Shown: positions 5,343 to 11,529 of the stretch, piece by piece
How positions within the stretch are numbered: the stretch's first letter is position 1
How the letters are laid out: each line of letters opens with the position of its first letter
NCBI GenBank assembly: GCA_902386085.1
Contig: CABMIA010000058.1
Span: 1 to 11,529, forward strand
DNA: 11,529 nt
Source of the DNA: an uncultured archaeon
GTDB lineage: Archaea; Halobacteriota; Methanosarcinia; Methanosarcinales; Methanoperedenaceae
Reading direction: 5' to 3'
The notes under the pieces: generated by a model
What the model was told of the DNA's origin: nothing
Database searches by the model: none
What the model saw: only the letters and a program-made list of their open reading frames with translations
Made by a program: the position numbers and the translations under genes

Positions 5343-5714
5343 ATGATAAAACCACTTTTAGCTTCATTAATTATATTCGTCCTTATTTCGGGATGCGTGG
5401 AAAATGTTCCGGTCAATATTACAAACAATATTACAAACGGTACTACAAATAATACATCAGGGATTCCCGAATATCAGCCCGTAATTGATCTTGCAAAGAA
5501 AGACCTTGCTGCAAGATTAAATATCACAGCCGGGCAGATTCAACTCGCCAGACTTGAAAAAGTGGACTGGCCTGACACGAGCCTTGGCTATCCTGAGAAG
5601 GGAAAAATGTATGCGCAGATGATAACGCCGGGATTCCGGATCGTACTGGAAGCAGGCGGGAGATCATACGAGTATCATGGTGACTTTAAGCGAGTGATCG
5701 GACCCGTCATCTAA
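5343..5714 (+). CDS. small lipoprotein with Asn/Thr-rich stalk
   Basis: A 123-residue secreted lipoprotein: hydrophobic signal (about 5-15), lipobox LISGC with Cys18, then a stalk (about 24-38) built from N-I-T-N and N-G-T/N-N-T units that form several N-x-T glycosylation sequons. The C-terminal domain (about 43-123) contains LARLEKVDWPDTSLGYP and MITPGFRIVLEAGGRSYEYH. I recognise this pattern (DWPDxSLGxP ... TPGxRIxLEAGGxxYxYH) from many uncharacterised bacterial and archaeal secreted proteins. Its role is unknown. The stop codon overlaps the stop of the convergent rhomboid gene. No Shine-Dalgarno is seen, so the start relies on the signal peptide. Confidence 0.8.
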   Translation: MIKPLLASLIIFVLISGCVENVPVNITNNITNGTTNNTSGIPEYQPVIDLAKKDLAARLNITAGQIQLARLEKVDWPDTSLGYPEKGKMYAQMITPGFRIVLEAGGRSYEYHGDFKRVIGPVI

Positions 5715-6520
5715 TATCCGATATACTTCCCTGTATTCTTGAGATGCTTGCCCATAAGCAGCCCTGCGACCACCCCGCTTAAATGGGCGCTGCGCGCGAT
5801 CGCGTCTCCAGAACCTATGAACAGCAGGTCAAGCAGTGCAAAAAGTATCAATGCATAGGTGATTTTCATCGGGATAAAATATACGTATATTTCTATATGC
5901 GGCGCAATCACTGCAAGGCACGCAAATATCCCGAAAAGTGCGCCGCTTGCACCTACAGCGGGGGCAAGAGATCCGAGAACGAAAACAGACCACAGCGAAT
6001 AACCTATCCCGGCAATTATCCCCGACAGGAAAAACACGATCAGGAACCTTTTCCCACCGATGCGGCGCTCAAGCTCGGGCCCGAAGAAAAACAGGAACAT
6101 CATATTGAACAGGAGATGCAGCCCGCCTGAGTGCAGAAAAATATGCGTTACGAGCGTCCATGGGCGGGACAGGACCTCAGATGGATAAAGGGCCAGGTAG
6201 AACTCATACGACGGGATAATATATTGCAAAACGAAAGAAATAAGAACCAATATCAGGATCGTCAGCGAATAGTTGCTTTTTATTACAGAAACTGCATTGT
6301 TTAATGAATTTAGAACCGGATTCCTGCGTTTCCTTACTCCCAGGTCGGGACCGTACTGGTAGAATGTCCCGCTCTCCCTGACCTTTTCTTTGTAAGCGGC
6401 AAGACCGCGGCAGGAATGGGATTCAGGCAAACGGTGGTTATAGCAAAATGATCCGCCGCAGAACTTGCACGTAAACGGCATGGGGTCCCTGAAACCGCAG
6501 TAATCGCATTCTTTTGCCAT
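5711..6520 (-). CDS. rhomboid family intramembrane serine protease with N-terminal AN1-type zinc finger
   Basis: From the ATG at 6518-6520 the protein has 269 residues. Residues 5-37 match the AN1 zinc finger spacing exactly: Cys5, Cys8, Cys18, Cys21, Cys26, His29, His35 and Cys37. The rest is a six-helix rhomboid. HLLFNMMFLFFFGPELERRI carries the His135/Asn139 oxyanion residues, GASGALFG the catalytic Ser192, and AHLSGVVAG the catalytic His245. It should cut membrane proteins within or near the bilayer, with the zinc finger on the cytoplasmic side as a possible adaptor. AN1-rhomboid fusions are known in archaea. The frame can open at a TTG twelve bases earlier, but GAAAGGA just before the ATG favours the shorter form. 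It follows the YkgJ-type gene by 33 bases on the same strand. Confidence 0.92.
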   Translation of the reverse strand: MAKECDYCGFRDPMPFTCKFCGGSFCYNHRLPESHSCRGLAAYKEKVRESGTFYQYGPDLGVRKRRNPVLNSLNNAVSVIKSNYSLTILILVLISFVLQYIIPSYEFYLALYPSEVLSRPWTLVTHIFLHSGGLHLLFNMMFLFFFGPELERRIGGKRFLIVFFLSGIIAGIGYSLWSVFVLGSLAPAVGASGALFGIFACLAVIAPHIEIYVYFIPMKITYALILFALLDLLFIGSGDAIARSAHLSGVVAGLLMGKHLKNTGKYIGY

Positions 6521-6553
6521 AGATCCTTTCAAAGTTATGACCTTGATATATCA

Positions 6554-7258
6554 TTATTGGTTAATAATTTGTTTGGATATAATCTCCTTTTCAAATTTCC
6601 CGCGAAAGAACACATAAACTTCTATTTCCTCACCCTTCCCAAACTCCCTCATCCGTTTATCGTACATCTGCTGGCTGTGCCTCAGACCATGCTTTTTGAA
6701 GTATTCTTCAATCGCATGCATGAACCTGAGCTTTTGCCTGAGGAAGCAGGATTCGTACTCTTTTACTTCTTTTACTATCTCTTCGCATGTCCTCTCATCA
6801 ATATCACTGTAATACAGGCCATGCTGGTTCAAACCCGCTATCTGCCTCCACTCAATGCTGCCCTCTTCATCCGCTTCCCTGTGAAGCATGTACGGGTATA
6901 TTTTGCAGACTGAAGGGCGGATTGCATAGTGCTCACATTTGCCGCCCGTATAGAATATGCAATTCCCGCCTGGTTTAATCCTGAGGGCATAACCCATCAC
7001 ATAGAACCTGCCCAAATTATCGCAGAAATCATAATAAGGCGCAGGTCTAAGGACGCTCCTGCCGCATTTTTCAATTATCCTTTCAGCATCGCCATCCAGA
7101 AGAAAAACATGATCATTGAATTCGCTGGTGCAGCATCTTCCACAGCAATCGCATTCAAACCCTACTTCCCGGATTATTTCTATAAACCGATTATCAGGAA
7201 ATGATTGTATGTCGCTTATCTCGTTTTCGATCTCTATCGATATCTTATTTTTAATCAA
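6554..7258 (-). CDS. YkgJ family Cys-cluster (zinc/iron-chelating) protein
   Basis: A 234-residue soluble protein. The N-terminal cluster CDCCGRCC (Cys36, 38, 39, 42, 43) and the later CIFY...GKCEHYAIRPSVCKIYPY are the hallmark of the YkgJ/UPF0153 family, which is thought to bind zinc or an Fe-S centre; its biochemical role is not established. The C-terminal third (about 155-234) is helical and charged (EEIVKEVKEYESCF, then EEYFKKHGLRHSQQMYDKRM) and is less conserved in my recollection. No in-frame ATG lies near the N-terminus, and the likely start is a TTG at 7256-7258. It is upstream of and probably cotranscribed with the AN1-rhomboid gene, but no functional link between the two is evident. 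Confidence 0.85.
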   Translation of the reverse strand: MIKNKISIEIENEISDIQSFPDNRFIEIIREVGFECDCCGRCCTSEFNDHVFLLDGDAERIIEKCGRSVLRPAPYYDFCDNLGRFYVMGYALRIKPGGNCIFYTGGKCEHYAIRPSVCKIYPYMLHREADEEGSIEWRQIAGLNQHGLYYSDIDERTCEEIVKEVKEYESCFLRQKLRFMHAIEEYFKKHGLRHSQQMYDKRMREFGKGEEIEVYVFFRGKFEKEIISKQIINQ

Positions 7259-7582
7259 AATGATCCTGGTTAGATTTTATTCTTTGTGAAATTGTTATAA
7301 TTGTTATATTCCATATACTTTATAAATTAAAATCTTAATTAGTATCTCAAATTTCCATAAATATTTCATATAAATTCTCACACTTTTAAACCTATTGGCA
7401 TTTAAAATCTTAGAATGCATGGAATATCAATACAGTATGCGTTTTTTTAAAAATTCTAAATCTGTAGTCCTCAAAACCCTGAATCTCATGTGAGAAAGTA
7501 CTCTGCCAGTGTCAAGGTTGGGTAGTTCTCGGCGACTGCGGTCTCAAAGCCTTTTTGATGTTTTGTGACGTGAAGAGCTATT
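7259..7582. other. 324-base intergenic region: AT-rich half plus possible coding remnant
   Basis: The left part (7259-7420) is very AT-rich, with a tandem pair of the nonamer AATTGTTAT at 7290-7307 and several TATA-like stretches such as CTTTATAAAT; it probably holds the promoter of the YkgJ-type gene. The right part (about 7427-7582) has a more gene-like composition and short protein-like frames on the minus strand. I see no tRNA, no clear box C/D RNA and no obvious TATA box for the gene at 7583. Confidence 0.5.
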
Positions 7583-7596
7583 ATGTTTCTGCTCGG
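7427..7596 (-). pseudogene. possible C-terminal coding remnant, family unknown
   Basis: Read on the minus strand from just after a TGA inside the start of the 7583 gene, the frame gives IALHVTKHQKGFETAVAENY and then PTLTLAEYFLT before a stop at 7486-7488. That stop overlaps (ATGA) a 20-codon frame, MRFRVLRTTDLEFLKKRILY, ending at 7427. The first peptide looks like real protein sequence with normal codon composition but has no start codon. It may be the tail of a gene whose front was lost, or it may be chance. I cannot name a family. Confidence 0.25.
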
Positions 7597-8098
7597 TCAT
7601 CTTGGGGTCACACTTGGCGTTTTTTTCATCCTGAGTTATCTTGTACCTGGAATCCGCGGCAGGATCAACTATTTGTATGTAATATTTGGAGCCATACTTC
7701 CCGACATTATCGATAAACTTCTGGGCAGGATAATCTTCCCTTATTCTCTTGCCAGCGGACGGCTAATTGCCCATACCCTTGCATTCAGCCTTATACTCGC
7801 TCTTGTGGGATTTTATCAATACAGGCGCCGCGATGACATACGCATCCTTTTGGTATCCGGCGCTTCTTTCCTCCACCTCCTGGAAGATAATATGTGGACA
7901 GAGCCTGCAATTCTCCTTTGGCCGCTGCTGGGATGGAGTTTTCCACGGGGCGTTCCTGAAAACAGGCTTGACTATTTCCTTGTCGTGTTCAGGAATTCCT
8001 ACATGCCGGGTTTCACTTACGATTTTGTCTCTGAAACACTCGGATTTATCATTATAATGTTATTTGTTCTGAAATACCTGTTTTTCAAGGGACGTTAA
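7583..8098 (+). CDS. membrane-bound metal-dependent hydrolase, YdjM/DUF457-like
   Basis: A 171-residue multi-spanning protein. The N-terminal MFLLGHLGVTLG with His6, GAILPDIIDKLLGR with Asp41 and Asp44, GRLIAHTLAFSLILAL with His64, and SFLHLLEDNMWTEP with His98, Glu101 and Asp102 make the metal-ligand pattern of the YdjM/DUF457 (LexA-regulated in E. coli) membrane hydrolase family. The WPLLGWSFPRG segment is also typical of these proteins. The substrate is unknown; a role in membrane lipid or stress metabolism is often assumed. Four or five membrane segments are visible. Only a weak GAAGAG precedes the ATG, and I see no convincing TATA box. It ends four bases before the convergent glycosyltransferase stop. 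Confidence 0.83.
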   Translation: MFLLGHLGVTLGVFFILSYLVPGIRGRINYLYVIFGAILPDIIDKLLGRIIFPYSLASGRLIAHTLAFSLILALVGFYQYRRRDDIRILLVSGASFLHLLEDNMWTEPAILLWPLLGWSFPRGVPENRLDYFLVVFRNSYMPGFTYDFVSETLGFIIIMLFVLKYLFFKGR

Positions 8099-8102
8099 GT
8101 TA

Positions 8103-9380
8103 TCACACAGTCCCCATCCTGCTCTTATCAGCCTGCATGTCAAAGAGCATCGCAAACATCAGGAACTGCAGTCCCATGAGGTCTATAAACACCGCCAGGA
8201 GTGGAAAGTTTGCCGAGACCGGATTGTGATATAACTTCTGAATTAATATCCACAGGCTGAAAAGCACTCCGGCAGGCAAAAGTACCATGCTTGAAATATA
8301 GAAGAAAACTAGAGGATGAAAGTCCAGAACAATGTATTTTGTTTTTAGTCTCCATAAGAACCCCCTGAAAATCATAGGCGCCACCTTCACGATATATTTG
8401 CTGTACTTGATCTTGGACTTTTCCCTGCCGTAGCGCGCCGGCATCACCACATCTTCCACCCGCATCCCGAATGTATTGAGTTTGATCAACAGGTCATTGC
8501 AATATCCGTAATAGGGATACAAGCTGTCCAGACTCATCACCTCAAGCGCATGTCTGGATATTGCCGTATATCCATTCTGAGGATCCATGATATGCCAGTA
8601 TCCACATCCAATCTTCGTTATCATTGTTAGCATCGCATTCCCGAAAAACCTCCATCTGCTCATGCCCTGCCTGAACTCCTTGCTTATCAGCCGGTTCCCC
8701 TTGGTATAATCCGCCCTCCCCTCGATTATTGGCATCAGAAGCCCCGGGAGCTGCTCCGGATCCATCTGGTTATCCCCTGCCATTACAGCCACAATATCCA
8801 TTTCATCTTCAAGTGCCAGTTTGTAGCCTGTGATTATTGCAGCTCCAACACCCCGATTCTTATCATGCCTCACGGGTACTATCCTGGGGTCGGTAAAGCT
8901 TTTTACGATCTCGGACGTCCTGTCTGTGCTGCAATCATCTACCACGTAAATCTTTGTAACATATTCCGGAACGCTGCGGAGCGTCTCTTCTATCAGCAAT
9001 TCTTCATTGAATGCAGGAACTACAACTCCTATATTATAACCACTGGCCCGGATGAAACTGGCCTTTTTATCTGAATACAAGTATTTTATCTTCAGGTGGC
9101 TCTTTTCAGCCTGGGATACTATATTTTTAACCATCGGTTTGTTCAAGCCCGCCAGATCGATAACATTCAAAGATTTCTTTGATAAGGCCAAAATTTCTTC
9201 TTTCTTGTTGCCTGGTTCAATTTTATTCGGGAAAAGAAAATTTTCATTGCCAGAAGATTTACTGGCGGATATTGAACTGATTACTATATCATAACCCTCA
9301 TATATGGCATTGACGAATTCATTTATCCTTTCAGGCTTCCCGTCCGCGTCCATGGTTAAAATAACATCAGGCCAGTTCAC
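8103..9380 (-). CDS. glycosyltransferase family 2 protein, 3' part of a tandem-GT2 gene cut by a stop codon
   Basis: The 425-residue frame begins at a GTG that lies inside an older gene. Residues 1-35 are the end of a first GT2 nucleotide-binding half (VILTMDADGKPERINEF), and about 36-115 a shortened linker still resembling the end of such a domain (ILALSKKSLNVIDLAGL...HLKIKYLYSD). Residues 117-340 are a complete second GT2 domain: VVPAFNEE, VVDDCSTDRT, NRGVGAAIITGY, VMAGDNQMDPEQ and DPQNGYTAISRHAL, ending in a loop with GREKSKIKYSKY. Two C-terminal membrane segments follow (about 355-380 and 392-415). This second domain looks active: a membrane-anchored transferase using a nucleotide sugar, as in lipid-linked sugar or surface polysaccharide synthesis. 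The reading frame is the same as that of the upstream fragment, separated by a single TAA. Restart at the GTG would need a poor ribosome binding site. Confidence 0.82.
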   Translation of the reverse strand: MNWPDVILTMDADGKPERINEFVNAIYEGYDIVISSISASKSSGNENFLFPNKIEPGNKKEEILALSKKSLNVIDLAGLNKPMVKNIVSQAEKSHLKIKYLYSDKKASFIRASGYNIGVVVPAFNEELLIEETLRSVPEYVTKIYVVDDCSTDRTSEIVKSFTDPRIVPVRHDKNRGVGAAIITGYKLALEDEMDIVAVMAGDNQMDPEQLPGLLMPIIEGRADYTKGNRLISKEFRQGMSRWRFFGNAMLTMITKIGCGYWHIMDPQNGYTAISRHALEVMSLDSLYPYYGYCNDLLIKLNTFGMRVEDVVMPARYGREKSKIKYSKYIVKVAPMIFRGFLWRLKTKYIVLDFHPLVFFYISSMVLLPAGVLFSLWILIQKLYHNPVSANFPLLAVFIDLMGLQFLMFAMLFDMQADKSRMGTV

Positions 9381-9401
9381 TGCTATAAACCCTGTTCTAA
9401 G

Positions 9402-9599
9402 TTAACCTCTTTTCCCAAGGTTCTTTGGATGGCGTATCACCTCAGCGCCCGCAAGTTTTGCCATTTCAGCTGTGCGGTCCGTGCTGCCGTCGTCTATTAC
9501 GATAACGCGGTCTGCATGCTGCCTGGCATGAAGCACTATGCTGCCAATGGATACTTCTTCGTTGAATGCCGGAAGGATTACGGTAATTGCACTGCTCAC
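9402..9599 (-). pseudogene. N-terminal GT2 fragment, ended by premature TAA
   Basis: A GTG start at 9597-9599 has AGGAG six bases upstream, so initiation looks genuine. The 65 codons give [39 protein letters not shown] and HPKNLGKRG, the first third of a DPM1-like GT2 domain. After the TAA at 9402-9404 the same frame continues with LRTGFIAVNWPDVILTMDAD. Family members read GKGAALRTGF at this point, so the stop replaces one residue without any frameshift. The whole original gene is therefore 9599-8103, 498 codons, encoding two GT2 domains. Readthrough, a fresh nonsense mutation or a sequence error are all possible. A fragment of 65 residues alone could not be a working transferase. Confidence 0.8.
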
Positions 9600-9619
9600 A
9601 ATATACTCCTGCTATTTTC

Positions 9620-9639
9620 TATCAATATATTTATTGATA
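9620..9639. repeat. perfect 8-bp inverted repeat before the GT2 gene
   Basis: TATCAATA, a four-base loop (TATT) and TATTGATA form a perfect dyad between glmU and the GT2 fragment, about 20 bases upstream of the GTG at 9599. It could be a regulator site, an AT-rich RNA hairpin or part of the promoter, since AATAAATATA within it (minus strand) resembles a TATA box. AT-rich dyads of this kind also arise by chance. Confidence 0.4.
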
Positions 9640-9679
9640 TATCTTATTGTACATAAATCTTCTTTAAATTATTAATTAA

Positions 9680-10909
9680 TCATTTACTATGACTTGAAAC
9701 ATTCGTAAAATTACCCGTTATATATTCACCCGGCTTAATGAATCCCTCACTCACTACAGTTGTGCCCACATTGATCATGCTGTTTATACCCGTGTGCACA
9801 TTATCCCCCATTATCACGCCAAGTTTCCTCCTGCCGGAATCAAATTTCTTTCTCCCGAGTTCTACCAGTACGGTCCTGCCGTCGTGCCTCAGATTTGCCA
9901 CCTTTGTCCCCGCCCCGAAATTGCATCCTTCCCCGATGATGCTGTCCCCGACATAGCTCAAATGCCCGATATGTGTTCCTTTCATCACAATGCTGTTTTT
10001 AACCTCAACGCCGTTTCCTATTCTCACATCGTCCCCGATACTGGTAGCCGGCCTGATATAGCAGTTGGGCCCTATATTGCAGTTCTTACCGATGATCACC
10101 GGGCCTTCTATATATGTCCCGTTTCTTATGATCGTCCCCTCGCCGGTTGCCACGTTCCCTTTCAGGGTCGCAAATGGTTCAACCTCGCCCCGGATCTCCC
10201 ATTGCAAATCTCTTCCGTCTTCAAGCATTGATTCATTGGATTCAAGCAGGTGCCAGGGAAATCCTATATCCTGCCATTCCTCAAGGATCACGAATCCGGA
10301 TTCGTATCCTGAATCCAGCAGAAACTGAATGGAATCCGTGATCTCGTATTCCCCCCTCACAGATGGCCCGGTATTTTCTATGGCATCAAAGATTGCATGT
10401 GAAAACACGTAGATACCTGCATTTGCAAGGTCCGATTCCGGAATTTCGGGTTTTTCAACTATTCTTGAGATCCTATTCCCTTTAACATACAATACCCCGT
10501 ACTGGCCGGGGTCTGCAACTTTTTTGGCAGCTAAAACTACATCCCCTCTGGTTTGTATCATTTTTTTAATATCCTGGACCCCAGCGATCACATCACCGTT
10601 TGCCACGAGGAACCTTCCATTTACATAATCTCCTGCCACACCTATTGCATCCGCAGTTCCCTTCTGGCTATGCTGTTCAATATATTCTATTTTGATGCCA
10701 AGCCTTGAACCATTTCCAAAATATTCGATTATCTTTTCTTTGCAATATCCCACGACAAGGAAAAATTCCCTGATGCCTGCAATTTTCAACGTAAGGATAA
10801 TATGCTCAAGCAGCGGCCTGTTCACAATAGGCAGCATCACCTTTGGCCTGTTCCCGGTGAGCGGTCCCATTCTCGTTCCTTTTCCTGCCGCAAGTATCAC
10901 TGCTTTCAT
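9680..10909 (-). CDS. glmU: bifunctional sugar-1-phosphate nucleotidylyltransferase/acetyltransferase (GlmU-type)
   Basis: A 409-residue enzyme with two domains. Residues 1-235 are a nucleotidyltransferase: LAAGKGTRMGPLTGNRPKVM with the GxGTRxxPLT-type nucleotide loop and Lys23, QKGTADAIG, VANGDVI, EKPEIPESDLANAGIYVF and the closing EEWQDIGFPWHLLESN. Residues about 250-395 form a left-handed beta helix of hexapeptide repeats (VIIGKNCNIGPNCYIRP, IGDDVRIGNGVEVK, IGEGCNFGAGT, MGDNVHTGINSMI). The archaeal enzymes of this type make UDP-GlcNAc or related activated sugars from the sugar phosphate, in the cytoplasm. The ATG overlaps the stop of the GlmM gene by four bases (10906-10909), which places both steps of the pathway in one operon. 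Glc-1-P or GalNAc-type substrates cannot be excluded. A GT2 gene follows 80 bases downstream. Confidence 0.9.
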   Translation of the reverse strand: MKAVILAAGKGTRMGPLTGNRPKVMLPIVNRPLLEHIILTLKIAGIREFFLVVGYCKEKIIEYFGNGSRLGIKIEYIEQHSQKGTADAIGVAGDYVNGRFLVANGDVIAGVQDIKKMIQTRGDVVLAAKKVADPGQYGVLYVKGNRISRIVEKPEIPESDLANAGIYVFSHAIFDAIENTGPSVRGEYEITDSIQFLLDSGYESGFVILEEWQDIGFPWHLLESNESMLEDGRDLQWEIRGEVEPFATLKGNVATGEGTIIRNGTYIEGPVIIGKNCNIGPNCYIRPATSIGDDVRIGNGVEVKNSIVMKGTHIGHLSYVGDSIIGEGCNFGAGTKVANLRHDGRTVLVELGRKKFDSGRRKLGVIMGDNVHTGINSMINVGTTVVSEGFIKPGEYITGNFTNVSSHSK

Positions 10910-11529
10910 TTTATTTCCCTCTTTACAATATTTTGCGCCATTTCATACATTTCATCGCATCTGTTCATGGATTCAACCGTTATTCTTATTTTGGGTTCAG
11001 TGCCGCTTGGCCTTACAAGTATCCATCCGTCTTCCAGGTCCACTTTCACGCCGTCAAGTGTATTGATCGTGCCAAGTTTTCCAAGTTCTTCTGATATACG
11101 CGACATAGCCTTTTTTCTGTCAGCGCATACAAATGCTCCCCGTTTTACAGGATACGCCGGTATGTCATCCAGCAATTCTCCAAAATCCCCTTCCTTATTC
11201 ACCAGCCCAACCAGGTGCGCCGCAGCATATATCCCGTCAGGGCATAATGATATCTTCGGGAAGATCCATGCCCCTGAAGGTTCGCCTCCGAATTCCCCCC
11301 TGATCCTTTTCAGCTCTTCCGCAACATAGACATCCCCGACTTTTGTGCGTGATATCTTAACTCCCTCAAGAAGATCGTCAATTACCCTTGAAGTATCAAC
11401 TGGTACGGCTATGGCTTTTTTAGCTTCCCTCGCTGCCAGAAAAGCAAGCATTTTATCACCAGTCACAAAATTCCCCCGGTTATCAACCGCCATCATCCTG
11501 TCTGCATCCCCGTCGTGCGCTATGCCAAG
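10906..11529 (-). CDS. glmM: phosphoglucosamine mutase-type phosphohexomutase (GlmM), partial
   Basis: The gene runs off the right edge; only the C-terminal 207 residues are seen. The first visible residues are LGIAHDGDADRMMAVD, which contain the DGDADR metal-binding loop of alpha-D-phosphohexomutases. Later come EFGGEPSGAWIFP (the substrate-specificity loop GGExSG) and VRPSGTEPKIRITVE, the phosphate-binding loop of domain 4. The missing part would hold the phosphoserine. The enzyme moves the phosphate between C6 and C1 of glucosamine (or of glucose/mannose in close relatives). The overlap with glmU supports the glucosamine role. The methionine 11 codons from the edge is internal, because the open frame and the motif continue upstream of it. 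Confidence 0.92.
   Translation of the reverse strand, partial: LGIAHDGDADRMMAVDNRGNFVTGDKMLAFLAAREAKKAIAVPVDTSRVIDDLLEGVKISRTKVGDVYVAEELKRIRGEFGGEPSGAWIFPKISLCPDGIYAAAHLVGLVNKEGDFGELLDDIPAYPVKRGAFVCADRKKAMSRISEELGKLGTINTLDGVKVDLEDGWILVRPSGTEPKIRITVESMNRCDEMYEMAQNIVKREIK

Noticed and set aside
7290..7307. Tandem nonamer AATTGTTAT as an operator or iteron.
   Set aside because: There are only two copies in an AT-rich promoter tract, and no replication or regulatory gene adjoins it.
7540..7580. Possible box C/D sRNA before the 7583 gene (TGATG-like and CTGA-like pieces).
   Set aside because: The boxes are incomplete and not at the right distances on either strand.
9402..9404. Recoding of the stop codon in the GT2 gene as pyrrolysine.
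   Set aside because: Pyrrolysine uses TAG and this is TAA; no insertion element or special context is visible.
9794..10231. Plus-strand open frame of 145 codons.
   Set aside because: It is the shadow of the hexapeptide-repeat domain of glmU on the opposite strand.
10802..11329. Long plus-strand open frame of 175 codons.
   Set aside because: It lies antisense to glmM and glmU, both of which have full family motifs; the translation is Ser/His/Pro-rich with no recognisable domain.

Overview
The window reads as archaeal chromosome. The supporting signs are a DUF63 membrane protein, an Lrp-type regulator carrying a TRASH metal-sensing domain, a GlmU-type nucleotidyltransferase/acetyltransferase next to a GlmM-type mutase, several short lipoproteins with an SGC lipobox, AT-rich TATA-like promoters, and a mix of Shine-Dalgarno and apparently leaderless starts. 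The overall flavour (double-domain GT2 enzymes, many small lipoproteins, TRASH regulators, DUF302/SHOCT pairs) resembles Methanosarcinales-type Euryarchaeota, perhaps a Methanoperedens (ANME-2d) relative. That placement is inference and rests on no marker gene.

Region 1 (1-2684) looks like metal handling, probably copper. On the minus strand are a DUF302 protein cut by the window edge, a one-TM SHOCT protein just upstream of it, and a CopZ-like HMA chaperone. Diverging on the plus strand is a tight run: a DUF2933-like Cys/Met/His membrane protein, a lipoprotein, a multi-TM protein with a CCLHH motif, and an anchored protein with a His-rich loop. A perfect ACTTTAC-N7-GTAAAGT inverted repeat lies directly upstream of the probable TATA box of this run.

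Region 2 (2731-3869) continues the same strand and spacing with a MoaD/ThiS-like ubiquitin-fold protein ending in Gly-Gly and a DUF63 membrane protein. Region 3 (3870-5714) holds a decayed HTH remnant of an Lrp-family gene, a DUF4352-like lipoprotein, the intact Lrp-TRASH regulator (a good candidate controller of region 1), and a small lipoprotein with an N-glycosylation-rich stalk.

Region 4 (5711-7258, minus) is a two-gene unit: a YkgJ-type Cys-cluster protein followed by an AN1 zinc finger-rhomboid protease. An AT-rich gap of 324 bases follows, with an apparent C-terminal coding remnant next to the following gene. Then comes a YdjM-type membrane metal-dependent hydrolase on the plus strand.

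Region 5 (8103-11529, minus) is a sugar-nucleotide and glycan region: GlmM (5' end outside the window), GlmU overlapping it by four bases, then a tandem GT2 glycosyltransferase whose first domain is cut by one in-frame TAA and also lacks most of its acceptor half. I saw no tRNA, rRNA, CRISPR array, complete insertion sequence or replication origin.
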